Source: Anaerolineae bacterium (GTDB taxonomy: Bacteria > Chloroflexota > Anaerolineae > Promineifilales > Promineifilaceae). From it: a stretch of DNA of 64,000 bases. The position numbers and the translations under genes are program-made. Under the pieces are notes generated by a model. That model saw only the letters and a list, made by a program, of their open reading frames with translations. It did not search any database and had not been told where the DNA came from. The stretch covers positions 1-64,000 of the forward strand of contig JAHDWL010000011.1 of assembly GCA_023384355.1 (NCBI GenBank), in the 5' to 3' direction. Below, one piece after another: positions 16,329-24,427 of this stretch (the stretch's first letter is position 1; each line of letters opens with the position of its first letter).

Positions 16329-17468
16329 ATGCGAGAAGTAGCAATTCTGGGCGTCGGACAGACGCCCGTGCGCGAGCATTGGGAGATGTCCCTGCGCGCG
16401 CTGGCCGTAGAGGCCGGGCGTGCGGCGCTGGCCGATGCCGGCGTCGACAAGGTCGATGCCATCTACGTGAGCAACATGAACAGCGACCGCCTGGTCGGGC
16501 AGCGCCATCTTGGCCCGCTGGTGGCCGACTATCTGGGGCAGCGCGGCGTGGAGGCCGTCAAGCTGGAGGCGGCCTGCGGCTCGGCCGGGTCGGCCATGCG
16601 GCAGGGGATGATGGCCGTGGCTTCCGGCGAGTTGGAGCGCGTGCTCATCATCGGCGCGGAGAAGCTGACCGAGACGCCCCACCAGGAGACGACGGCCGCG
16701 CTGGCCACGGCCGCCGACGCCGATTTCGAGGTCGAGCAGGGTATCACCTTCGTCGGCCTCAACGCGCTCATCATGCGCCGCTACATGCACGAGTACGGTT
16801 ATACCCACAAGGATTTCGCGCCGTTTGCCATCGCCGCCCACGCCAACGCCTCCCGCAACCCCAACGCGCTCTACCGCTACGCCATCGACGAGCGGGAATA
16901 TGAGCGCGGCCGCGACGTGGCCGATCCCATTCGCCTCTATGACGCCTCGCCCATCGGCGACGGCGCGGCCGCCCTGCTGCTGGTGGCCGCGGATAAGGCT
17001 CCGTCGGCCGTCCGCGTGATCGGCTCCGCCTCGGCCACCGACACCGTGTCCGTCCACGACCGCGAGGACATCCTCTGGCTGAACGCGGCCGAGTTGTCGG
17101 CGCGACGGGCCTATGATCAGGCGAAAGTCGGTCCCGCCGACATCGACCTGTTCGAACTCCACGACGCATTCAGCATCATGGCCGCCCTGTCGCTGGAGGC
17201 GTGCGGTTTCGCCGAGCGCGGCCGCGGCGTGCGCGTGGGTCTGGACGGCGACATTACTCTCGGTGGCCGCATCCCTATCTCGACGATGGGCGGCCTGAAG
17301 GCGCGCGGCCATCCCGTCGGCGCGACCGGCCTCTACCAGCTCGTGGAGGCCACGCTGCAACTGCGCGGAGAGGCCGGAGCGACCCAGGTTCCCGGCGCGC
17401 GCATCGCCATGACCCAAAACATCGGCGGCAGCGGCGCGACCATCACCACCCATATCCTGAAGGCGTAG
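16329..17468 (+). CDS. Thiolase family protein (SCP-x/archaeal type)
   Basis: A 379-residue thiolase-superfamily protein of the SCP-x/archaeal acetoacetyl-CoA thiolase branch. The nucleophile is C83 (LEAACGSAGSAM), with ELHDAFS and GGLKARGHPVGATG supplying the catalytic histidines; the second active-site cysteine of biosynthetic thiolases is replaced by the NIGGSGA segment. In archaea and many Chloroflexota such thiolases pair with a DUF35/OB-fold acyl-CoA-binding protein and HMG-CoA synthase, but neither is adjacent here. GGAG sits before the ATG. Substrate chain length cannot be read from sequence. Confidence 0.88.
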   Translation: MREVAILGVGQTPVREHWEMSLRALAVEAGRAALADAGVDKVDAIYVSNMNSDRLVGQRHLGPLVADYLGQRGVEAVKLEAACGSAGSAMRQGMMAVASGELERVLIIGAEKLTETPHQETTAALATAADADFEVEQGITFVGLNALIMRRYMHEYGYTHKDFAPFAIAAHANASRNPNALYRYAIDEREYERGRDVADPIRLYDASPIGDGAAALLLVAADKAPSAVRVIGSASATDTVSVHDREDILWLNAAELSARRAYDQAKVGPADIDLFELHDAFSIMAALSLEACGFAERGRGVRVGLDGDITLGGRIPISTMGGLKARGHPVGATGLYQLVEATLQLRGEAGATQVPGARIAMTQNIGGSGATITTHILKA

Positions 17469-17549
17469 CGACAGGGGCGGGCAGGGCGGCCGGGCGCAGT
17501 TCATTACATGTGATCTGTCGCTGCTGCCCTGTCCTGCCCCCACATCGCG

Positions 17550-17555
17550 TATAAT
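17550..17555 (+). promoter_or_regulatory. -10 box abutting the DUF2332 gene
   Basis: TATAAT ends 7 bases before the ATG at 17563, with no ribosome site in between; a leaderless transcript is predicted. Confidence 0.6.
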
Positions 17556-17562
17556 CCCCGGC

Positions 17563-18747
17563 ATGACCCCAACCGCATTGCGTCTTGAACTGGCCCGGCG
17601 GTTTGACGACCAGGCTCGCTTCGCCGACGGCTATTCCCCGCTTTACGCGCAGCTATTCGGCATCATAGCCCGCCGGCTGACGGCCGACGCGGCCGATCCG
17701 ATCGTCGTCTGGCTGGTCGGCCTCGCCGCCGAGAGGCCGCCGTTCGACGTGACGCTCCTGCTGATGGCCGCGCTCCACCGCGATGTGCTGGCCGGGGAGC
17801 CGGCGGTGGCGGCATTGGGGCGCTGGTACGCCACGGCCCCGCAAGTGACGGGTGACAGGCCTGGAGTGACGAGCGAGGAACAATTGCCGGCCGTTCTGCG
17901 CGACACGATCCTCAATCGTCGCGAGGCGTTGGGCGCGTTCATCCGGCGGGCGAACGTGCAGACCAACGAGACGGGGCGGGGGCTGGTCTGGCTGTTACCA
18001 GTGGCCTGCCTTGGCTGGCCGGCGGTGCACCTGATCGAGTTGGGGGCCAGCGCGGGGCTGAATCTCGTCGCCGAACAGCGCGGCTATCGCGTGGTTGACG
18101 CGGCCGACCCGGCGCGCGTGCTGCTCTCGCTGGGCGAGGGGCCGCCGCAATTCACCACCCTGGCCCATGGCGAAAGTCCCGACTCGCGGCCGCCGTGCTG
18201 CCCGGCGATCCTCTCGCGGGACGGCGGCGACATGTTCCCGTTCCACCTGCGGACGCGCGGGGACGAGCTGACGCTGGCCTCATTCATCTGGGGTGACCAG
18301 CCGGAGCGACTGGCGCGGCTGCGGGAAGGGATCGCCGCCCTGCGCGCTGTGGCGACCTCGGCCGCGCCGGTGCGGCTCCACCCGTTGCGGCTGCCCGACG
18401 AGTTGCCCATATTCCTCGACGCGGTGCGGCCGCGCCCCGCCCGCGCGCCGATCGTCCTTTACAACACTACGGTGACGATGTACCTGCCCGATCGCGGGGC
18501 TTCGTTGCGCGGGATGATCGCCGCCTGGGCCGCGGAACTGGACGTGCCGGTGTTGTGGCTGCAATGGGAGCCGCCCACCGACAGGGCCGCGTCGCCGGGT
18601 CGGGAGTGGATGGCGTGGACAGCCGACTATTGGCCCAACGACGGCCGCGCCGCGCCGCGCCACCGGCGGCTGGCCTGGGTCCACCCCCACGGCGCGACGC
18701 TCCGGTGGGAGCCGGGGTGGAGCGCGTTTCTTAAAGAATCTATCTAA
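17563..18747 (+). CDS. DUF2332 family protein
   Basis: A 394-residue DUF2332 protein. Recognisable parts are the N-terminal ARRFDDQARFADGYSPLYAQLFGIIA, VHLIELGASAGLNLVAEQRGY, FIWGDQPERLARLREGI and the C-terminal LAWVHPHGATLRWEP. The ELGASAGLNL glycine-rich turn recalls class I methyltransferase motif I, which suggests but does not prove an SAM-dependent fold. No biochemical function is established for the family. Gene stands alone between thiolase and the PucC-like transporter. Confidence 0.85.
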   Translation: MTPTALRLELARRFDDQARFADGYSPLYAQLFGIIARRLTADAADPIVVWLVGLAAERPPFDVTLLLMAALHRDVLAGEPAVAALGRWYATAPQVTGDRPGVTSEEQLPAVLRDTILNRREALGAFIRRANVQTNETGRGLVWLLPVACLGWPAVHLIELGASAGLNLVAEQRGYRVVDAADPARVLLSLGEGPPQFTTLAHGESPDSRPPCCPAILSRDGGDMFPFHLRTRGDELTLASFIWGDQPERLARLREGIAALRAVATSAAPVRLHPLRLPDELPIFLDAVRPRPARAPIVLYNTTVTMYLPDRGASLRGMIAAWAAELDVPVLWLQWEPPTDRAASPGREWMAWTADYWPNDGRAAPRHRRLAWVHPHGATLRWEPGWSAFLKESI

Positions 18748-18791
18748 TATTATGTAAAAATAGGTAAATATGTGTTTTTCTGCCGCTCGTG

Positions 18792-18797
18792 TATAAT
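18792..18797 (+). promoter_or_regulatory. -10 box upstream of the PucC-family gene
   Basis: TATAAT lies 54 bases before the ATG at 18852, giving a leader of about 48 bases. The AT-rich run just before it (18741-18780) is unusual for this genome and may act as an UP element. Confidence 0.5.
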
Positions 18798-18851
18798 CTC
18801 CAGCGCCGGGCGGGGGCTTGCTCCCGCGAGACGACCGGCGCGAGAGAACAG

Positions 18852-20201
18852 ATGGAACAGGAAACACGCTTCACATTTTGGCGCGGATTGCGCCTTGGCA
18901 CCTTCCATATCGGCTCGGCCATGGGCGACATCCTCATGACGAGTATCTGGAACCGCATCCTCATCACCAGCTTCGGCATTCCGGCCACGCCGGTCAGTCT
19001 GCTGATCGCCATTCGCTACCTCATCTCGCCGCTTAGCCTTTGGGCGGGCCACCTGTCCGACAACAAGCGCATTTTCGGATTGCGACGCACGCCGATCATC
19101 TGGCTCGGCCGCGGGTTGATGGCCATCTCGCTGCCGTTCCTCGGCCTCAGCGTCGTCCGGCTTGGTGTGGATAGTCGGGACCCGCTCGGTTGGACGTTCG
19201 CGGCTCTCTCGACGCTCATCTACGGCATCGGCACGCTCATTTCCGGCGGGCCGTTTCTGGCGCTGGTGCGCGAGTCCGCCCCGGAAGAGCGGCAGGGGTC
19301 GGCTATCGCGTTCATCGAAACGCTCCTCATCATCTTCTACGCGATTGTCGGCATTGTCTTCAGCGTGTGGATGCCGGTTTTCGATCTCCAGACGTTCTGG
19401 CAAATGATCGCCTTAACAGTGATAGCCGGCGGGTTCTTCTGGCTGTTCGCCACGGTGGGCATTGAACACCGGCAGCCGGACCGCGCTTCAGGGGAGCGGC
19501 AGCCGCCGGCGGACGGGTTGGGGACCGTCTTGCGGGAGATTTGGGCCGACAATCGGACCCGCCGCTTCTTCTTCTTCCTGGCCCTCACCATGTTCTCCGC
19601 CTGGGCCAAGGACGCGATTCTGGAACCGTTTGGCGCGGACGTGTTCGGCCTGAGCATGGGCGCGACCACGCGCTTCAACAGCTATTGGCAGACGGCGACG
19701 GTCGTGACCCTCATCGCCGGGGGCATCGCCTGGCGCAAGCGACGGCCGGAGCTGCAGGGGCGCATATCACAGGTAGGGTTGCTGATCATGGCTCTGGGGA
19801 TGATCATGCTGGCGGCGACTTCGCTTGCCGGGCTGCGCCATCTCGTCGAGCCGGCGTTGCTGGTATTCGGCAGCGGCTTCGGCATCTACACCTTCGGCGG
19901 TCTCAGCCTGATGGCTGTGATGTCGCCCGACCGCCACGCGGGGACTTATCTGGGCCTGTGGTCGATCTCCATTCTCGTCTTCAAGGGGCTGGGCACGTTT
20001 ACCGGGGGAGCGCTGCGCGATGTGTTGCTGTTGAGGCTGGGTCTGGACGCGGGACTGGCCTACAGCATCATATTTGTGTTGCAGGCGGTTGGCCTGACGG
20101 CGGCCGTCCTCGTCCTCTCGCGCATCGACATCCTCGGCTTCGCCCGCGACACCGGCCGGCACGTGGACATGGTCGAGGCCCGGATGGCCGCTGCTGATTG
20201 A
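18852..20201 (+). CDS. PucC/BCH2-family MFS transporter-like protein
   Basis: A 449-residue 12-helix major-facilitator protein of the BCH1/BCH2/PucC family. The family signature is clear at the N-terminus: LGTFHIGSAMGDILMTSIWNRILI, GIPATPVSLLIAIRYLISPLSLWAGHLSD and RRTPIIWLGRGLM. In phototrophs PucC-type proteins assist assembly of light-harvesting complexes or move (bacterio)chlorophylls. No photosynthesis gene is visible nearby, so the ligand is unclear. The ATG at 18852 is preferred to a GTG at 18789 that overlaps the -10 box. Confidence 0.85.
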   Translation: MEQETRFTFWRGLRLGTFHIGSAMGDILMTSIWNRILITSFGIPATPVSLLIAIRYLISPLSLWAGHLSDNKRIFGLRRTPIIWLGRGLMAISLPFLGLSVVRLGVDSRDPLGWTFAALSTLIYGIGTLISGGPFLALVRESAPEERQGSAIAFIETLLIIFYAIVGIVFSVWMPVFDLQTFWQMIALTVIAGGFFWLFATVGIEHRQPDRASGERQPPADGLGTVLREIWADNRTRRFFFFLALTMFSAWAKDAILEPFGADVFGLSMGATTRFNSYWQTATVVTLIAGGIAWRKRRPELQGRISQVGLLIMALGMIMLAATSLAGLRHLVEPALLVFGSGFGIYTFGGLSLMAVMSPDRHAGTYLGLWSISILVFKGLGTFTGGALRDVLLLRLGLDAGLAYSIIFVLQAVGLTAAVLVLSRIDILGFARDTGRHVDMVEARMAAAD

Positions 20202-20272
20202 AGCGCTAACAATTATACGAGCCCTAAAACAATCCCTGGCCGGGAATAACCCCAAGCCTCCCCGTTCCGGGA

Positions 20273-20278
20273 TATAAT
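20273..20278 (+). promoter_or_regulatory. -10 box abutting dinB
   Basis: TATAAT ends 8 bases before the GTG at 20287. No ribosome site is present, so a leaderless GTG-initiated message is predicted. No LexA-type box is evident. Confidence 0.6.
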
Positions 20279-20286
20279 CAATCCCT

Positions 20287-21357
20287 GTGAACCCCACCGG
20301 CAACAGGTACCATCGCGCCATCCTCCACGTCGACATGGACGCCTTCTACGTCAACGTCCACCTGCTGGCGCACCCCGAGGACGCGGGCATCCCGCTGGCC
20401 GTCGGCGGCCGGCCCGACGAGCGCGGCGTGATCACCTCGGCCAGCTATGAGGCCCGGCAATTCGGCGTCCGCTCGGCCATGCCCACCGCCGTCGCCCTGC
20501 GCCTCGTGCCCCGGCTGAAGGTCGTCCCGCCCGATTGGCCGCGCATCCGTGAATGCTCGCGGGCGGTCATGGTCGTGCTGGCACGCTATGGCCCGCTGGA
20601 GAAGATGAGCGTCGACGAGGCCTATATCGACCTGCTGGACGCGGCCGACCCGCCGGCGACGGCCGCCGAAGTGCGCGAGCGCGTCCCGGCCGAGACGCAA
20701 TTGCCCGCCTCGGTGGGGCTGGCCACGAGCAAGCTGGTGGCCAAGGTGGCCTCGGACTTCAACAAGCCGCGCGGCCTGACGGTCGTGCCGCCGGGCGGGG
20801 AAGCCGCCTTTCTGGCCCCGCAGCCGGCGCGGGTCATCTGGGGCATCGGCCCGCGGACGGCCGAACGGCTGGCGGCGCTGGGCATCACCACGTGCGGCGA
20901 GCTGGCCGCGGCCGACCCCGCCCGGCTGCGGGCCGCCTTCGGCCGCGAGGCGGACAATCTGATGCGCCGCGCCCGCGGCGAGGACGACCGCCCGGTGATG
21001 CCCGACCGCGGCCCGGCCAAGAGCATCAGCCAGGAATGGACCTTCAACAGCGACGTAGGCGATGCCGCCACCCTGCGTGACTATCTGGAGAGGATGTCGG
21101 CCGAAGTGGCGGAGCAACTGCGCCAGGAGAATCTGCTGGCCCGCACCGTGCGCGTCAAATTCCGCTGGTCGGACTTCACGACCTTCACGCGGCAGCGCTC
21201 GCTGGACGTGGGCACCGACGAGGCGGCCACGATATTTCGCGTGGCCGAGGCGCTCTGGCGCGAGAATTGGCCGCCCGGCCGCCCGATGCGGCTGATCGGC
21301 GTCGGGGCGACCGGGTTGGTGGCGGTTGAGGGAAGGCAGTTGGGGCTGGGGCTGTAG
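20287..21357 (+). CDS. dinB: DNA polymerase IV
   Basis: A 356-residue Y-family translesion polymerase. Catalytic carboxylates are in HVDMDAFYVNV near the N-terminus and in MSVDEAYIDL; SYEARQFGVRSAMPT is the fingers motif, ASVGLATSKLVAKVASDFNKP the thumb entry, and IWGIGPRTAERLAALGI a helix-hairpin-helix. The little-finger domain follows (ISQEWTFNSDVGDAATL). No beta-clamp-binding QLxLF sequence is obvious, though the C-terminus REGR-like QLGLGL could serve. Start is GTG right behind the -10 box. Stops one base short of the convergent peptidase gene stop. Confidence 0.93.
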   Translation: MNPTGNRYHRAILHVDMDAFYVNVHLLAHPEDAGIPLAVGGRPDERGVITSASYEARQFGVRSAMPTAVALRLVPRLKVVPPDWPRIRECSRAVMVVLARYGPLEKMSVDEAYIDLLDAADPPATAAEVRERVPAETQLPASVGLATSKLVAKVASDFNKPRGLTVVPPGGEAAFLAPQPARVIWGIGPRTAERLAALGITTCGELAAADPARLRAAFGREADNLMRRARGEDDRPVMPDRGPAKSISQEWTFNSDVGDAATLRDYLERMSAEVAEQLRQENLLARTVRVKFRWSDFTTFTRQRSLDVGTDEAATIFRVAEALWRENWPPGRPMRLIGVGATGLVAVEGRQLGLGL

Positions 21358-21358
21358 T

Positions 21359-22474
21359 TTACCCGACCGTCACCAGCTCCCTTCCAAACGACGTCATTGT
21401 CCTTCCCCCGTCGGCCGTCGCCACGATATTATCCTCGATGCGCACGCCGCCCTTGCCCGGCAGATAGATGCCCGGCTCGATGGTGAACACATTGCCGGGG
21501 GCGATGGGGTTATTGTTGACCGGACTCATGTCCGGCACCTCGTGGACTTCCAGCCCCAGCCCGTGGCCGGTGCGGTGGATGAAGTACTCGCCGTAGCCGG
21601 CGTCCTCGATGACCTGCCGCGCGGCCCGGTCGACCTCGCGGCCCGTTACGCCCGGGGCCACGGCCCGACGCGCCGCCTCGTTGGCGGCCAGCACAACCTC
21701 GTAGATGCGGCGCAGCTCGTCGTCGATCGGCCCCACGGCGAAGGTGCGCGTCAGGTCCGACGGGTAGCCGTCCACGTATGCGCCCCAGTCGATGACCAGC
21801 AAATCGCCGTTGCGGATGGCGCGGTCGGTGGGCACGGCGTGGGGGATGGCGCTGTTCGGCCCCCCGGCCACGATGGGGTCAAACGACAGGCTCTCCGCGC
21901 CCGCGGCCAGCAGCTCCTGGGTCAACATGGCGGCGATGTGGCGCTCCGTCAGGCCGACCTTGATGCGCGGCACGATACGCTTCAGCGCTTTCTCGGCCGC
22001 GGCGATGGCCCGCTCCATGGCGGCGATCTCGCCGGCGTCTTTCACCGAGCGCAGCGCGGAGAGGGCCGGCTCGGCGTGGGCGATCTGCAACCCCGGCGCG
22101 TATCGCTGCAAGGTCTGCATCTCCAGCACGCGCATGTGCAGCGCCTCGACGCCCAGCAGATAGTCGGCCAGCTCCAGACGGGCGCAGGCCTGCTGGAACG
22201 CGCCGTGATACCCCTCGGCGTCGTTCCAGTCGAAGATGCGATCCTCCGGGATGCCTGCCGCGCGCGCCTTCATCGCCTCCAGCGTCGGGATGATGATCGC
22301 CGGATCGTCGTCGGCGGGGATGAACAGGACGATCGGCCGCTCGCTCAGGTGGGCGTGGATGCCGCTGATGTAGACCATGTTCGGCCCCGGCACCAGCGCC
22401 AGCCCGTCGAGGCCGTGGGCGGCGATCTGTTCGGTCAATCGTTGCAGGCGTTGGGAATGGATTCCATCGTTCAT
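21359..22474 (-). CDS. M24 family Xaa-Pro aminopeptidase/dipeptidase
   Basis: A 371-residue pita-bread metallopeptidase. N-terminal creatinase-like domain (LDGLALVPGPNMVYISGIHAHLSERP) precedes the M24 catalytic domain with all metal ligands: two Asp in DWGAYVDGYPSDLTRTF, His in HRTGHGLGLEVHE, and Glu in FTIEPGIYLPGKGGVRIEDN. It removes or cleaves N-terminal residues next to proline. The ATG at 22474 overlaps the stop of the biotin-carrier gene (ATGA), showing translational coupling; an upstream in-frame start would run deep into that gene and is rejected. Confidence 0.92.
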   Translation of the reverse strand: MNDGIHSQRLQRLTEQIAAHGLDGLALVPGPNMVYISGIHAHLSERPIVLFIPADDDPAIIIPTLEAMKARAAGIPEDRIFDWNDAEGYHGAFQQACARLELADYLLGVEALHMRVLEMQTLQRYAPGLQIAHAEPALSALRSVKDAGEIAAMERAIAAAEKALKRIVPRIKVGLTERHIAAMLTQELLAAGAESLSFDPIVAGGPNSAIPHAVPTDRAIRNGDLLVIDWGAYVDGYPSDLTRTFAVGPIDDELRRIYEVVLAANEAARRAVAPGVTGREVDRAARQVIEDAGYGEYFIHRTGHGLGLEVHEVPDMSPVNNNPIAPGNVFTIEPGIYLPGKGGVRIEDNIVATADGGRTMTSFGRELVTVG

Positions 22475-22971
22475 TCGGGTTCGATCTCCAGCAAGGGCAC
22501 GCCGGCGGCCACGGAGTCGCCCGGCGCGCAAAGGATTTTGGCCACACGCCCGTCGTGCGGGGCGTGGATAGGGATGACCATCTTCATCGATTCCAGCAGG
22601 ATGAGCTTGTCGCCCGCCTCCACCGTGTCGCCCACGGCCACGAGCACCTGCGAGACGATAGCCGGGATGGAAGAGGCCAGCGAGTCGTCCGCCGGCGGAC
22701 GGCCTCCGGCGGCACGACGCGCGCGTTCGGCCGACAGCGCGCGGCCGTCGATCCACAGGCGGCGGCCGTCGCCCGCGCGCGCCCCGGCCAAATTAAGGCG
22801 TTTGCGGGAGCCGTCGGGGTATTGGACCTCCAGCAACAGCCGCGGGCCGTCCTGGTGCAGAATGCGGACGTCGGCCGCGAGGCCTTCCCCGGCCACGTGG
22901 AGCTGATCGCCCTGGCGGGTGACGGCGAACTCGCGCAGTTCATCACCGATGCGGAGCTGGAATTGGGTCAT
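22471..22971 (-). CDS. Biotin/lipoyl attachment domain protein (BCCP-like)
   Basis: A 166-residue biotin carboxyl carrier-like protein. The C-terminal domain (about 100-166) holds the biotinyl lysine K130 in LESMKMVIPIHAP; the N-terminal part (RIGDELREFAVTRQGDQLHV...VQYPDGSRKRLNL) matches the linker/BT region that precedes the carrier in propionyl-/acetyl-CoA carboxylase alpha chains. No biotin carboxylase or carboxyltransferase is in the window, so partners are elsewhere. It is the first gene of an overlapping two-gene operon with an M24 peptidase. Start follows TACAAT by seven bases (leaderless). Confidence 0.85.
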   Translation of the reverse strand: MTQFQLRIGDELREFAVTRQGDQLHVAGEGLAADVRILHQDGPRLLLEVQYPDGSRKRLNLAGARAGDGRRLWIDGRALSAERARRAAGGRPPADDSLASSIPAIVSQVLVAVGDTVEAGDKLILLESMKMVIPIHAPHDGRVAKILCAPGDSVAAGVPLLEIEPE

Positions 22972-22978
22972 GGATTGA

Positions 22979-22984
22979 ATTGTA
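22979..22984 (-). promoter_or_regulatory. -10 box abutting the biotin carrier gene
   Basis: TACAAT on the minus strand ends seven bases before the ATG at 22971; predicted leaderless. Confidence 0.5.
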
Positions 22985-23027
22985 TATCAATCGGGCGGCA
23001 GGGGAGAGTTTTAAACAAAATAAGGAA

Positions 23028-23528
23028 CTACCCTTTCTTTCGAATCCTCCCCATCATATACACATCCGCATATTCCCCGTCGCGGAAGGCAAAGTCGGTC
23101 AACTGCCCCTCGATGACGAAGCCGAATTTCTTGTAGAGGCGGATAGCCGGCTCATTGTCGACAAACACTTCGAGTTCCATGCGGTGAATGTTGAGCCAGT
23201 TGTCGGCCATGTCGAGGCAGACCCGCATGAGCGCCGTGCCCACGCCGCGCCCCTGCCAGTCGTCGCGCACGGCCATGCCCAGCGCACCGGTGTGCTTGCG
23301 CCGCTCGCGGGCGTTGCCGTGCAGGGTGAGCTGGCCGACGACCTCGCCGTCGACCACGGCCACCAGCGGGTAGGTGTGGGCGTCGGCTTCGGCGATTCGC
23401 TTGCGGCGCGTCTCGACCGACATGTGGGGGACTTGCAGCGTGCCCCACAAGGCGCGGGGTGTGGCGAAGATACGGTCGATGGCTTCGGCATCGTCGGGGG
23501 TGGCGCGGCGGATGGTGATGTTGATCAT
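23028..23528 (-). CDS. GNAT family N-acetyltransferase
   Basis: A 166-residue GNAT enzyme: NITIRRATPDDAEAID start, VAVVDGEVVGQLTLH strand pair, the acetyl-CoA pyrophosphate-binding loop DDWQGRGVGTALM (Q/RxxGxG/A) and the C-terminal LEVFVDNEPAIRLYKKFGFVIEGQLTDFAFRDG block, as in PhnO/YhhY-type acetyltransferases. The ATG at 23528 is chosen: a longer frame from 23582 would begin in the -10 box itself. The 5' leader consists largely of a heptamer repeated three times. Substrate unknown. Confidence 0.88.
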   Translation of the reverse strand: MINITIRRATPDDAEAIDRIFATPRALWGTLQVPHMSVETRRKRIAEADAHTYPLVAVVDGEVVGQLTLHGNARERRKHTGALGMAVRDDWQGRGVGTALMRVCLDMADNWLNIHRMELEVFVDNEPAIRLYKKFGFVIEGQLTDFAFRDGEYADVYMMGRIRKKG

Positions 23529-23549
23529 GTTCGTTGTTCGTTGTTCGTT
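23529..23549. repeat. Three tandem GTTCGTT heptamers
   Basis: Exactly three contiguous copies of GTTCGTT (23529-23535, 23536-23542, 23543-23549) lie immediately before the GNAT start codon, between it and its -10 box. Copy-number change would move the start relative to the promoter by seven bases per unit. Confidence 0.85.
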
Positions 23550-23573
23550 GTGTTGATTCCGACCAATTACCGG

Positions 23574-23579
23574 ATTATA
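23574..23579 (-). promoter_or_regulatory. -10 box of the GNAT gene
   Basis: TATAAT on the minus strand, predicting a start near 23567 and a leader of about 39 bases that includes the three heptamers. Confidence 0.55.
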
Positions 23580-23613
23580 CATGCACCATCGCCAAAAATC
23601 CTTAACGCCCGCT

Positions 23614-23652
23614 CAATCTATATTGTATCAATCGTTCCAATTATGCTACACT
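23614..23652 (+). promoter_or_regulatory. TetR gene promoter with overlapping inverted repeats
   Basis: TTGTAT (23623-23628), 18 bases, TACACT (23647-23652), which ends 6 bases before the ATG. The motif CAAT-N4-ATTG-N3-CAAT (23614-23632) overlaps the -35 and is a plausible autoregulatory operator; this is inference from position. Confidence 0.45.
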
Positions 23653-23658
23653 CCCCAC

Positions 23659-24240
23659 ATGGCGCGAATCAAGACATTCGACGAGACGGCCGCGCTCGAC
23701 CGGGTAATGACGCTCTTTTGGGAACAGGGCTACGAGGCCACCTCTGTGCGCGACCTGGCGACGAGCGCCGGCATCGGCCTGAGCAGCCTCTACAACGCCT
23801 TCGGCGACAAGCGCGATGTCTACGGCGCGGCGCTGGACCGCTATCGGGCCATTGAACGCGAGCAGTTCGCCGCCATCCTGCGCGAATCGGCCGCCGTCCG
23901 GCCCACGCTGGCGGCCGTGTTCGCCGATCTGATCGACATGCTGCTGGCCGGCGGCAATCGCGGCTCGTTCACGCTCAACGCGGCCATCGAGCTGGGCGGG
24001 CGCGACGAGGCGATCACCGCCGGCTTGCGCGAGCACTTCGACGACATCTGCGACCTGCTGGCCGACCGGCTGGCGGAGGCCCAGGCCGGCGGCGAAATAT
24101 CGCGCACCTGGTCGCCCGACGAGCTGGCCCGCTATCTGGCTTTCGGTCTCTACAGCCTGGCGACGATGGTCAAAATCTATCCTGACCGCGACCGGCTGGA
24201 GGCGACGGCCGGGATGGTGCTGTCGGTGCTGGATTGCTGA
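23659..24240 (+). CDS. TetR/AcrR family regulator
   Basis: A 193-residue TetR-type repressor. The N-terminal helix-turn-helix is plain: DRVMTLFWEQGYEATSVRDLATSAGIGLSSLYNAFGDKRDVYGAAL, with the diagnostic SLYNAFGDK recognition region. The ligand domain (about 60-193) includes GSFTLNAAIELGGRDEAI and LARYLAFGLYSLATMVKIYPDRD, close to the AcrR/YxaF-like C-terminal domain TetR_C_16 kind. It lies 187 bases upstream of the P450 gene on the same strand and divergent from the GNAT gene, either of which might be a target. Confidence 0.9.
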   Translation: MARIKTFDETAALDRVMTLFWEQGYEATSVRDLATSAGIGLSSLYNAFGDKRDVYGAALDRYRAIEREQFAAILRESAAVRPTLAAVFADLIDMLLAGGNRGSFTLNAAIELGGRDEAITAGLREHFDDICDLLADRLAEAQAGGEISRTWSPDELARYLAFGLYSLATMVKIYPDRDRLEATAGMVLSVLDC

Positions 24241-24427
24241 CGCCTTGATAACTTGCCCGCGCGTGGCATCGCTCCATTTAAAGGTGGGCGAGCGGCGCGG
24301 CGGTGGTGGGGAGAGCCATCCCCGATAATTAATTTTAGATTTGAACATGCGGACGACGGCGCTTGCCTTCGCCCGGCCAGCCCGGCCGGGTGCGGTCGCT
24401 GCGCGCCTGCAAGGAGCATAAACAATC

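Noticed and set aside
23529-23582. GNAT start at 23582
   Set aside because: That ATG overlaps the TATAAT of the promoter, so it cannot be in the transcript; the ATG at 23528 is used.
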